Shown here in pieces: positions 1-10,833 of a stretch of 64,000 nucleotides of DNA (the stretch's first letter is position 1; the number at the start of each line of letters is the position of its first letter). This DNA is from Oryzias latipes (lineage: Eukaryota > Chordata > Actinopteri > Beloniformes > Adrianichthyidae): positions 19,749,999 through 19,813,998 of the forward strand of contig NC_019876.2 in NCBI RefSeq assembly GCF_002234675.1, written 5' to 3'. Both the position numbers and the translations under genes were made by a program. Below the pieces are notes generated by a model that was not told the DNA's origin, ran no database searches, and saw only the letters and a list, made by a program, of their open reading frames with translations.

Positions 1-505
1 GTTTCAGGGGTTGTGGGGTCTTTCCTGTGGTTCAAGGCTGGTGGTCCTCGTCTGGACAGGTTTCTCATGCTGGCTGAATTAGTTGTGGCTTTCAGCGTTT
101 TATCTGTTGCTGTGTGTTAATTAGGAGCCGAATGTGAATCTTGAGAATATAAATGAGTAAAAGGTGAACTATATTCTTCCAACAAGAGGAGCTTCAAAGA
201 TGTAGGCAGCCGCTGTCTATCCACTCACTTCCTGTTCCTTTTATAGGGACAGACACAGCTGAACCAAATCCCTAATCTAACAGGCATGCACCTTGGCATG
301 CATACATTCTTACCCGTTTTTCTTTTTAGTTGGCGTCTCGACAACTCACTGCCACGGGCGAAACAACCCTTCAAGCAAACTGCTGGACACCTGCACCTGA
401 GACCCTGCAGCCCCCTCTAACTTAGTCCCAACAGCTACTGGTAAATCATGGGGATTTGTATGCTGTCTTGCTGTTTGTCGAGTAGACCTTCGTAATACAT
501 CAGGT
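1..505. other. No gene recognised; possible 3' flank of the gypsy remnant
   Basis: No convincing reading frame or terminal repeat is visible here. It adjoins the 3' side of the minus-strand Ty3/gypsy remnant, so it may hold the rest of that element's 3' region, but no matching LTR pair was found in the window. Confidence 0.3.
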
Positions 506-683
506 TCAAAGGTGTTCAAACAGGCAGCAGGGGGCAGCCTCTAGTGTAGGTACAGACGGGGTCCCTGTTCCTTTTTTTCCTGCTGAAGGTCTTAGAACCC
601 AGAAGCCATTCTCCTCCACATCAGGGCTCCTTGTTCTAGAACTGGGTCTATTTGACAAAACAGACGGTTCCGCAGATATAGGG

Positions 684-2547
684 TTAATCATACAACGATT
701 TTACATGACATACCTCTTCGGGCCGATCCCTTGGGGCAACTGTATAGACAAACACTTCAGGATCCCACTTGTCCTGGATCTTATTGCGCCCTTTGTGTGA
801 GAAGTCCCGAAGGTACAGCATCTGTCTAGCTGGCAATACCTCTTCTGTGACATGTTTGTCTACTCTTTCCTTCCTCCCCACAGCAGCTAGGCACATTCAT
901 TCTTTAGCATCTACTGTAGCCACTTCTAGTCTCCTCTTGTGTTCACTGACCCAATGACGGGCCTCGACATTAACAGTCTCATCAATGCGACCCAGAAGAA
1001 GAAAGTCTAAGGTAACTCAGGTTCACGACCAAACATGAGGAACGGAGAGTGTCCTGTTGACCGGTGAGGAGTGGTGTAACTGAACAACACTTGGCGCAAA
1101 TACTCAGGCCAGCGGTGCTTTTGGTCAAATGGGATGGTTCACAGCAGATCATGAAGTGTACGATTAAACCGTTCACATTGCCTGTTTCCTTGAGGATGGT
1201 AAGGTGTTGTTCGGGACTTTTCGAAAACCCTCATACAAAGCTGGTATATGATGTTATTTTCAAAGCAGCAGCCCTGATCAGAAAGCAGCCGTGTGGGGAG
1301 CCCATACTTGTAAAACCATTCTTAGATGAGGATGTCTGCTCCAACCTCGAGTTCCTGCTTCTCCAGCCGGCCCGGCATTCGCTGCTGCCCGACCAGGTGC
1401 ATAATCGGTGCAATGGTGGCATCTGCCTGCTGTAAACACTGCCAGATCACCCGTGGTCCGTTGCGGTACAGTAGAAACACTTCCCTGGGTGGCTGAAATG
1501 GGAGCACTTTCCACCTCTTGTTGTCCTTCTGGTAACACAGACCCAGGACGAGATGGTGTCATGATGGTACAGGGCTTGGTTTGAGGTTGTTGAGAAAGAG
1601 CATCTGCATTTTGATTGGTGCGGCCAGAGCGGTATCTTACTGAATAATCAAATGTCTCCAGCTCTGCTACCCAACGCTGCTCTGTAGCTCCCAGCTTTGC
1701 TGTCTGCAAATGACTAAGGGGATTATTTTCAGTCCACACTACACACTTATGACCCACCAAATAGTCCCGGAACTTCTACGTCACGGCCCACTCCATTGCC
1801 AGGAAGTCAAGTTTCATAGAGCTGTAGTTCTTCTTTGCCTGGTGAAGACTACGACTTGTGTAGGCTATGGGCCTAATTTTGGCCTTCTGCTCTTGAGACA
1901 GCACTGCGCCCAGGCCCTCATGACTCGCATCCACCTCTAAAATGAAAGGCAGATCAAAGTTAGCATATGCCAAAACGGGTGAGGGGATCAGATTTTCTTT
2001 CCGTCTTTGGAAAGCACCCTCACACAGGTGGGTCCATACTTCATTCAAAGACTCCCTCCGCTGACAATGCTTCTTCCTGGACACCTCACCAATGGCACGA
2101 TGAAGAGGGGCAGCCAACTGGGCAAAGCCTTACACAAAGTGCCTTTAATAGCGTGCAAAGCCCAAGAATGTTTTTAATTCAGATACAGTCCGTGGAGGGG
2201 CCCACTCGGCTACAGCCACAAGCTTCTTTGGATCAGTTGCTACCCCAGCTGCAGACACATGACCCAGATAGTCCACCTGCTGTTTCAGGAAGTGACACTT
2301 TCCCATATTAATTTTAAGGGACTCCTTCTCAAAGCGGCTGAGGACTAGCTTCAATCTAGTCAGGTGCTCATCAACAGTGGAGGAAAAGACAATCATATCG
2401 TCCAAGTAAAGTTACAGAGTATGACAATTCTGGTCCCCAAACATCCTTTCCATAAGCCGCTGAAAAGTCCTGGGGGCATTACATAAGACAAAAGGCAACC
2501 TCTGAAACTCGAACAGGCCGAAGGGTGTACAGAAACAGTCTTCATCT
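684..2547 (-). pseudogene. Gypsy pol, 3' part: RT palm, RNase H, integrase (broken)
   Basis: The minus strand encodes the second half of a Ty3/gypsy reverse transcriptase. It has the FCTPFGLFEF-type segment near 2500 and a catalytic DD pair in the MDDMIVFSS block just below 2405. A tethered RNase H follows (DASHEGLGAVLSQ near 1910, and ADALS near 1600). Integrase core text lies around 1030-1200, with [12 protein letters not shown] followed at once by an in-frame stop, and an integrase C-terminal segment lies at 684-896. The pieces lie in different frames separated by stops, so no functional product is expected. The family assignment follows from motif order. Confidence 0.8.
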
Positions 2548-3849
2548 TGTGGCAACAGGAGTGGTTTAGGCACACTAATCAAAGGGTATTCAATCAAGTG
2601 GAGACGTGGTTCCAACTTTTAGAAATATTATAAATAATTAAAACATAATTAAAACCAGATTAAAGCAATAAAAACATGAGGGGCCTCAAGCCCACCTGTA
2701 AGCAGAGCTGGTACACAACAAAAACCGAAAAACAGAACAACACCCCATTCACGTGCAGATATGTACATTGTGCAAATCAAGCAAACAAAAAAACAGACTG
2801 TTTCGGCACAATGTTTTGGGGCGTATGTCAACTAGCGCAGATCACGTGGTTGATGACGTATGACGCGCAAAATGCTTTGTTTGGTCGAACCACGGTTCAG
2901 ATGCCACTTGCGTTTCGAACAGTTGGGCGCGCTGTTCTCTAGAAATACGAAATGAATCCCGAACGTTTCCCGACAAGTTCCAGTATTGTTTCCCCAAGAT
3001 TGAAATCAGCGTCAGTTCATTGCACTTTACCATGGCTCCTTGTAAACAACGTCCTGTGGCTCAGGATCGTTTCAACTCGATTTCTCCGAATAAAACAATA
3101 CACTATGAGCACTGTGTATATAAAAATACTTCAATAAATCTATAATGGCAAGCTGATTTAGTGTCAGTAGAGATAGCTCAGGGGAACAATCAGTGGGGTA
3201 TGCATGCAGAGGAGCTGAGTTCAAGACAAATGTTTGACAATTTTATGTTTTATATTTTTTTGCTTTGCGTTTATTTTCTTCATGTGATGTGTATTTTGCT
3301 GCGTCAAGCACATCTCACAGAAAACGTCACATGTGGTGTTGTTTTACGTTGTTTTTTTTCTAATCATCATTAAAAACATTGTTTTGTTTTACGTTTTTTC
3401 ATCATCATTTCCACATTGAAGTGTTACAAGGAGCTTAGTTGAAACAAATGTCGATATACATCCAGTCCGCTACCAGATGCCGCTGTTCTGTGTGGTTTCA
3501 AAGCCCTGAATGGGTGGTTCATTATTCCGGCATAATTACATGAACCCCAAGGGAAGCTTCATGGGGCTTCAATTCCCATACCTACTCCTACTACCTATGG
3601 AGTGGCGATATCCACGGCACTAAAAACATAAAGGACACCACAAATGCAGCAAAACAGAGAGAGAGAATGTACAGGCACCAAGACCAGCCACAATACCTGC
3701 TCTGACCAGTGCAGGAACCCAGGTAGCAGTCTCAGGCAGGAATGAGCAAAAGCCAGCTCATTCCCATTTTATAAGTGGCCTGGCGCTCATTAGCAGCACC
3801 AGGATAGGAGTGCCTACACCTGGGAGCCCAATTAACTCATCCTGCCACA
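2548..3849 (-). mobile_element. LTR-like (possibly solo LTR) insertion in gypsy RT
   Basis: The segment is bounded by TGTGGCA at each outer end when read inward (TG...CA rule) and by a 4-bp direct repeat, ATCT, at 2544-2547 and 3850-3853. RT homology is continuous across it. Near its minus-strand start is a TATA-like TTATAAAATG. Most of its middle is a separate dispersed repeat (2796-3605). A solo LTR is the simplest reading, but no second copy is available to confirm it. Confidence 0.5.
2796..3605. repeat. Dispersed repeat family A, copy 1
   Basis: This block matches 5285-7600 over both ends: the CACAATGTTT...GGGGCG start, the block around TTTGACAATTTT, and the end at CTTCATGGGGCTT. An internal stretch near 3170-3230 resembles tRNA promoter boxes (TAGCTCAGGGG, then GAGTTCAAGAC), so the family may have a tRNA-related part. 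No protein coding is seen. Confidence 0.6.
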
Positions 3850-4520
3850 ATCTTATCCTTTTCCGTTACTGCCAACTGATGGTAGCCACTGGCTAGGTCA
3901 ATTGTTGAGAACCATCTGGCATCTGATAGGGCATCCAATAATTCCTCGATCCTAGGAAGAGGGAAAGCATCCTTCCTTGTCTTGCTGTTCCAGAGTCTGT
4001 AGTCGAAACACAACCTCAAAGTCCCATCCTTCTTCCAAACCAAATCTATTGGGGAGGCGAAGGGGCTACAGTTCTCTCGTATGACCTGACTGTCCAGCAA
4101 TTTGCGTACATGAGCCCTAACCTCGTCATAATCAGATGGCGGGATACGCCTATGTCGCTGCCTCACAGGGGTCTAATCAAGCAGAGGTATGTCATGGGTT
4201 ATCAAATGGCTACAACCTAGGTCAAACTCCGATACGACAAAAGCACCCTTGTGGTGTAATAACAATGTTCACACCTTCTGCTGATCCACTTCTGATAATG
4301 CCGTCAGGTCAACCAACTGGATCTGTTTTTGGACAGTGTTCATCTCCACAGTTGTATGAGACGCAGCTGTGAGGATAGATCTAATGCTCTGTTTTACAAA
4401 TGCAACGCCATCCGGAAAACTGACTGCGTTGCTGAGTCTGCCAATTGGCTGGTGGGGTCACAATAGGGACATGTACTGTCCATGACCATGGCTGGAGATA
4501 ATAAAAGGTTCTCAGGTTCT
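3850..4520 (-). pseudogene. Gypsy pol, 5' part: linker and RT fingers (broken)
   Basis: The minus strand from 4166 to about 3850 reads through the N-terminal half of a Ty3/gypsy RT, with the RRIPPSDYDEV start, the WKKDGTLRLCFDYR block and STIDLASGYHQ. Upstream, between 4520 and 4170, discontinuous text looks like the protease-RT linker. The frame ends abruptly at 3850, where the insertion at 2548-3849 begins, and RT homology resumes on the other side at 2547. Confidence 0.8.
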
Positions 4521-5129
4521 CCATCCATTTTGGAAGAACATAAACACTCACCTGAGCACAGGTGTTGGCTTACCTTTGCACTAATAGTTTGCGTGATAAA
4601 ATGAATGAAATATTTCACACTATTTGGTTTTAAGGCATAGGTATGCATGTGTGAACACTATCTGTTTTGTGTACATGCTGACATGTGGACATTTTTGCAG
4701 CTAGCAGGTGTGTTGATAACATTTGAGTGTGTGTGTGGACAGGCCCCGCCCTTTTTGAACTACATTTGAACCTTACCGTAATGATAAACAACCAGTAAAC
4801 TTGTTGCTTTATGCTGCTTCATTGTCTTATCCCCCCTCCCCTCCTATTATCACCCCTCCTAACCCCCCCCCCCCCCCTCTCTAACGTCTCTCTCTCTTCT
4901 TCCCTTCTTTCCTTTTCTGTCCGCTCCAACACCAAAGATTTTCAAACATGGTTGAAATTAAGTTTGGCCTCAATTACAAAAGGGGTTTATTCAGACATAC
5001 CTTTGGTTTGTCTGAAGATTAATAACCCCTCTTGTTAAAATAAAATATGTCCAACACAAGAGGCCCTCAGCTCTCATCTGTTTGCCTAGATGTTGGACAG
5101 GACAAGTTTAAAAAAAAAAAAAAAAAAAA
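4520..5129 (+). mobile_element. Poly(A)-ended GC-rich retroposon, 5'-truncated copy
   Basis: It is nearly identical to the 3' half of the element at 13671-14954, starting at the shared point CCATCCATTTT and ending in GGACAGGACAAG plus a run of about 20 A. Abrupt 5' truncation with a poly(A) end indicates LINE-type retroposition. No RT is encoded. A clear target duplication was not found. Confidence 0.7.
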
Positions 5130-5142
5130 GAAATAATATGTT

Positions 5143-5252
5143 GTGTTTTGAGTTAATGTGTTGTGAGTTATTGTGTTGTGAGTTGTTGTGTTGTGAGTTA
5201 ATGTGTTGTGAGGTAATGTTTTGTTTGGTAAGTTGATGTGTTGTGTTGTGAC
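5143..5252. repeat. 15-bp minisatellite
   Basis: Imperfect tandem units of about 15 bp, consensus GTTAATGTGTTGTGA, immediately follow the poly(A) tail of the retroposon. The open frame seen here is low-complexity and not a gene. Confidence 0.75.
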
Positions 5253-5284
5253 CCTTCTGGGCCACCGTAGTTTCACCTTCATAA

Positions 5285-7600
5285 AGCAGAGTGGTTCAGC
5301 ACAATGTTTCGGGGCGTGTGTCAACTAGCGCAGATCACGTTGTTGATGACGTATGAAGTGCCAAATGAATTGTTTGGTCGAACCCCGGTTCAGATGTCCC
5401 TTGTGTCTGAACAGTTGGCCGCGCTATTCTCTATAAATACAAATGAATCCCAAACGTTTCCCGACCAGTTCTATTGTTCCCTGTATTGGAATCAGCGTCA
5501 GTTCATTGATTGAATGCTGTAAAACATTCAACCCTTTGTTTTCATCTTACGCTATCTTTCGCCGTTTTTCGGCACATAACTCCTTCTACAATTTTCAACC
5601 TATTTTAACCATTCAACTATTAAACTGTTCAGCTCTTTCAGTTTATTACTGCTATGACTTTTGGTTTTTCAAATCCTTGAGCTTTTTAAGATATTCCAGG
5701 ATTTTTTCTCCATTGAAATACATGGAGAATTTTTCGTGCAGAAGTTCACAGTTAAACTTCTACAATTTTTCACCTATTTTAACCATTCAACTATTAAAAT
5801 GTTCAGCTCTTTCATCTTATTCCAGCTATGACATTATGTCCTTCAAATCCTTGAACTTTTCCAGATTTTCCCGGATTTTCCAATATTTTTGCTCCATTGG
5901 CCACAGCTTTGCTTCTTTAAACAATTGTAACTTTAACATGCTTTTGGCTAGAGACACCGTTCAAACATTGAAATGTTCACAAGGCTTTGGACTTCAATAT
6001 AAGGCTCAAAATTATTATGGGATGGCAACACCACCTACAGTTTGGCGGCCATTTTGTGCCAAAATGTGAGGAAATTTTAAACTCCTTCAAACGTTCACCT
6101 ATTTCAACCATTCTACTATTTCAATGTTCAACTCCTTCAGCTTATTCCTTTCAGCTATTACTTTTGGTCCTTTAAATCCTTGAACCTTTTAAGATATTCC
6201 ATGATTTTCCAAGATTTTCACTCTATTTAAATACATTGAGAATCCTTGAAAACCTTTGGTTCTTTCAACCATTTTAACTTCAACATGCTTTTAGCTAGAG
6301 ACATCGTTCAAACGTTAAATTGATCACAAGGCTTTGGACCATAAAATAGGTTCAGAAATCGTTATGGGATTTCGACACAACCTACTGTTTGGTGGCCATT
6401 TTTCCGACCAAATCTGAAGCAAATATTGCAATAAACTTCATCCATGGCTGGAACTGAACATATTGAAATTCACTGGATCTGGACATATAAGGAATGTGGG
6501 CGTAGTTAGCAAACAAACTTCGTTGCTCAGGACGTCCAAAGGTTTAATTTTTCCGATTTGTCTGAAACTGACGTCGATTGGTTCGTCATCCCCAGGCGAC
6601 CCAAAAATAAAATGGTTGCTATGGGGATAAAATTAATAGAAAAGTCACCATTTTGAAAAAAGTGGATTTTCTATCAACTTAGAACATGTAGCTTTTACCA
6701 ATATGATACTCTCAAACAATGTGTTTTTTTGAGTCAGTTGATGATGCTGATTCCAATGCTAGCACTTTTAGCCATTTTAGCTACATCTTCAAATTTTCAA
6801 CAGTTCAGCCATTTTTCAACAATTTTAGCTTTAATGCTTAACTCCTTCTACAAATTTTGACCTATTTTAGCCATTGCACAATTACAATGTTCAACTTTTT
6901 CAGCTTATTCGTGCTAGGACTTTTGATCCTTTAACTTTTCAAGGTTTTTCCAGTACAGTTCTGCCATTTCTTCAGCAAATTTAGCTTTCATTGAGCAGTA
7001 CAGCATTCAACCCTGCATTTTCTTCTGGAAATGCAGCTCCTTCTAGTTGCACTTTACCATCGCTCCTGGTAAAAAAACAAAAACAAAATAGTACTATTGC
7101 TTGGGATCGTTTCAACTCGGTTTCTCTTAATAAGAACTATGAATGTTGTCTACAAATATTTAGTTCTAGAAAAGTATGATAACAAGACATTGCAATATTG
7201 GTTCAGATGGTTCAGTGGAACAGAAAACGGGCTTTGCATTCAGAGGTAGTAGGTTCAAGACCAATGTTTGACAATTTTTTTTTTTTTTTGCTTTGCGTTT
7301 ATTTTCTTCATGTGTTGTGTGTTTTGCTTTGTCAAGCACTTCTCACAGAAAACATCACACGTTGTTGATTTACATTGTTTTTTTTAATCATTAACATTGT
7401 TTTACATTTTTACGTTATCGTTTCCACATTGAAGTGTTACAAGGAGCTTAGTTGAAGCATACGATATACGTCCAGTCCGCCACCAGATGCCGCTGTTCTG
7501 TGTGGTTTCAAAGCCCTGAATGGTTGGTTCTTTTTCCAGCACAAGAACATGAACCCCAAGGAAATCTTCATGGGGCTTCTATTCCCATTCCCATCATGTT
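5285..7600. repeat. Dispersed repeat family A, longer copy 2
   Basis: The left end (5285-5500) matches 2796-3010 and the right part (7045-7600) matches 3025-3605. Between them, 5500-7040 holds AT-rich diverged internal repeats of a phrase like TTTTAACCATTCAACTATTAAA (seen near 5600, 5780, 6110 and 6850). This copy therefore appears to be the fuller element and copy 1 an internally deleted derivative. A tRNA-like promoter pair is also visible near 7200-7260. Confidence 0.55.
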
Positions 7601-8200
7601 TACAAACCCTTATGTTACCTCTCATGCCCCAGGGTCAGAACCCATTCCACCACCTGTTAATATAATTACAATTTTAAATAGGTGTTGTGAGATTTGACCC
7701 CCTGCACTTACCATACCTGTGGAGGACTGACCACTAGGGGTCAGACGTTTAAGGTTTTGCAGAAGAAATGTGTCTGTACCAGCTACACATGTATAAAGCG
7801 CCAGTTGAGATTAAAAAGCAGGGTTATGAACAACAGTTGGTCTCATCTCTCCGCTCATAACATGGCATGGTGTGTTTTCAAAGCCCTGAATGGTTGGTTT
7901 ATTTTTCCGGCACAATTACATGTCCCCTAGGAAAGCTTCATGGGGCTTCTATTCCCATCCTTAATTTAAAATGTTGCAAACTAGAATGCTTAAAAACTTT
8001 AGTAAAAATGGTCCACATATCAAGATCACTCACCATGGCCAAACCAGGAAGGAGTCTAGTTGAAACTCCCACAGCTGCTGTTTATCAGCCTCATGGGCCA
8101 ATCACAGCTCAACAGACAGGTGGTGGCCATGAATGTTAGCTCATGGTGTACTTCTACCCACAGCCCTGTCTGTCACACATGTACCTGCCACAGGCAGACC
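7601..8200. other. No gene recognised; contains a family A tail fragment at 7865-7970
   Basis: The piece at about 7865-7970 repeats the end of family A (CAAAGCCCTGAATGG through CTTCATGGGGCTTC). The rest shows no coding pattern or terminal repeats. Confidence 0.45.
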
Positions 8201-8877
8201 AGGGGGGTATTCCAGAAAGCATGTTTAAACTACCCTGATTTTAACCCTAAACTCTGGTTGAAATCCGCCTGAATTTGCTTACTCGGGGTATTCGGTTCCA
8301 AAAGATCCGGATACCCGTTCGGACCCTCAGAGCGGGTTAATAAAGAATTATTCACAGCTCTTCTGGGGGAAACCTTTTATTACAGTGCTCCTTCACTCTG
8401 TTTATCAAACATGAATGCGCACCCCCAACACACTTTGCTCGCTCCCTCTTGCGCTGCACACGCTCTCCCCTCCTTCCGCTGCATGCGGAAGGAGGGGAGA
8501 TTATTTCTTCGCGTCTACACTGCCGCGAAGAAATAATGACGGACATTCTAAAATATCCCCGAACCAAGCACCAGTTGGAGCAACTGGTGCTTGAAATATT
8601 CATGTTTTCTTTGTATGATTCTGACAAGCGCGTAAATACTTGCTCTCTTCTTCTGAGTGAAAAGCGACTTTAAGAAGCGTAAAGTTGCGCAGCGCCACCT
8701 GGTGTACAGGAGTATTTCTGTTTTACATTAAGCGCCATCTAATGTCAGGGAATGAAACTGCATGTTCGCTCGGCTCATCGTCAGCGAAAATCGCCTGGGT
8801 GTGAACACAAAAAACGTGGCGAAAAACGCTGGCGAATAACACCTGGCGAATATTCGTCCCGGTGTGTACGGGCCTTT
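8201..8877. mobile_element. MITE fragments (GGGGTATTCCAGAAAGC end; half palindromic MITE)
   Basis: From 8201 the sequence has a MITE-like end, GGGGGGTATTCCAGAAAGC. From about 8500 to 8877 it matches one arm of the long palindromic element at 60159-61381, including the terminal GGTGTGTACGGGCCTTTA. Another stretch (8330-8470) resembles the inside of the element at 35944-37068. These are nested, truncated non-autonomous DNA elements. Confidence 0.55.
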
Positions 8878-10038
8878 AGACGAGAGCTTTGGGAGAACAT
8901 GTTTCGTGACCTTTAGGTGAGGCAGAAAGTTTGCAAACGGGATCCTTTAAAGACCCATTCTGATCAACTTACATGGACCTAGTCATCTACAGTCGTGGCC
9001 AAAATTTTGAGAATTGCTGCTTAGGTTTTTATAATAGCAATTTGCACAGTGGGGGCCATCAGGGCCTTCAAATCTCTAAATCATATTTTAATTATATTTT
9101 GTCTGTATATACTCATTAAATCATTCCAAATGGTCTGTCCATTTCCTTTTATTGTGTTTATGACAGTATGCTGCTTCCAGACAGACTTATCATTTTGGAG
9201 CATTTAACCAGTTGCATTTCAGCTGTCCTTTTTTGCCAGGCAGACAGAGCTAAAGAGACCTTCAATATCAGTTCTGAAAGCCTTGTAACGCAAAATCAAT
9301 GTCAGTCATTCATTTATTTCAACCAATCAGTTATTGAGTTTGTGTCAGCAGGGCCTTCTAGCAGGCTAAGGCAAAGTCACAGTATTCAGACCTTCTGATT
9401 GGACAGAAGTTTTGGAAATACAGGAAAAATTTCCCACATACACCCTTGCCCAGTTTGACAGAGAGCCATGGAGCACTTTTTGATCTGTCTGTTAAAAAAC
9501 AGGTCTGACTGTAATGTACACCATGGGTAATTTTGCAGCAAAATCTCCCAGTAATTTCTTTAAATTCTTTCATCAGAAAAATCTGAGCGAGATCATGAAG
9601 CAGCCGTACAAATTTGTGTTTGGCGCTGACCATCCCCATGTCCACTGCGTCTGTCGAGAGGACATTTTCGGCTCTAAAGCTAATCAAAACCTACTCAGAA
9701 ACACAACTGGACAGACTCTGCTCTCAGCCCTGCTATTGATGGCTAAAGAAAAGGACTTCTTGAAGGAACTGAAGCCAGATAATATACCGTAAAATCCGGA
9801 CTACAAAGCGCACCCGATTACAAGCCGCACCCATCCATTTTCACGTGTTCAGCTATTTTTAAACATACATAAGCCGCGTCGGAGTAAAAGCTGCATGACT
9901 CACAGAATAGGTAAGGTTCATTACCTCACTGTGGGAGGAGTCAGCCTTGCCTCAAGCCCATGTATTTGAGTGTGCCCACGTCTGCCAAACAGCATGGACC
10001 TCTATTCTGTTCACAAGTTCCTCAGTTATGGTTTATTT

Positions 10039-10071
<33 letters not shown>

Positions 10072-10202
10072 ATTGACAATCTAGGTATCACACATAAAAT
10101 TACAAACAGTAACCATTTAATCAACATTACATCCCTCAGTTATGATGAGGAGATTTACATCCACGATCCCCCATTTCCCATGAGTCTTAGGGGCTAAAGG
10201 TG

Positions 10203-10740
10203 TATGGAAGTTTTTCTGTGCCATCAGATTCTGAATATTTTTAACCCTTGAATTTTCTATCTGAATTTTTTTTACCTTTGAATTTTCATTCTGAATTTTT
10301 ATAACCTTTGAATTTTAATTCTTAATTTTTACATCCCTTGAATTTTTATTCTGAATTTTTATAACCCTTGAATTTTCATTCTAAATATTTTTTAACCCTA
10401 AGATTTTGATCTCCCAAAAATTCAATGTAAAAAATTTCGACGGGGAAGACGCTGCTTCTTTTGTGCCACCAGCTCAACTAGTCGATCTAAGAACACATCG
10501 ATATCCAGCCAATCAAGTCATGAGAACGACATGACGTCAGCGTTTGGTACGTTTTACAGAAGTCCAAAAGATGGCAGCAAACTCGGCAGGCGGTTCATCG
10601 GTGAGTCATTAATTAATCCTTTATATCTCTCTATTATCGTCTTATTGACGTCGGCTTATATAGCAAAAAAACGTGCATCTTCTGTTGATATTTTATTTTT
10701 TTCAAATTTGTGTTCTCGCCATTTTTCCCGCCGCGAATCA
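10203..10740 (+). repeat. Left terminal inverted repeat of the IS3-like transposon
   Basis: It is nearly identical to the reverse complement of 18601-19123. It includes a subterminal array of about 30-bp units (TTGAATTTTCATTCTGA-like, 10240-10400), and then a candidate first exon at 10571-10600 with ATG in a good context and a GTGAGT donor. It may therefore contain the promoter of the plus-strand gene. Confidence 0.9.
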
Positions 10741-10744
10741 CGGT

Positions 10745-10833
10745 GAAAAGATATTGTGCAGTTATTAATCCCGCGCTTAGTGACTGCTGCTGCACCTGGT
10801 CGTGGGTCAGACAGAAACAGACCGCTAACTCTG
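10745..10833 (+). other. Possible duplicated second exon of the HECT-type gene
   Basis: Just inside the left TIR, ATTGTGCAGTTATTAATCC...CTAACTCTG followed by GTAATG resembles the exon at 11213-11297 (ATTGTGCAGTCAATCC...CTAACTCTG, then GTGTTA). The two could be alternative or duplicated exons. This rests only on their mutual similarity and splice-donor context. Confidence 0.35.

Larger units (their letters stand above)
506..4520 (-). mobile_element. Decayed Ty3/gypsy LTR retrotransposon (pol remnant)
   Basis: Read on the minus strand from about 4520 to 506, the order is a protease-to-RT linker, reverse transcriptase, RNase H, integrase core and integrase C-terminal region, which is the Ty3/gypsy pol order. 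The RT is cut between about 2547 and 3850 by a separate insertion. No LTRs were identified, several frame breaks and stops are present, and the 5' gag side is missing or replaced by the retroposon at 4520. This is an old, non-functional copy. Confidence 0.85.

Noticed and set aside
5143..5252. CRISPR-like regular repeat
   Set aside because: Units are contiguous with no unique spacers, and the genome is eukaryotic. It is a minisatellite.
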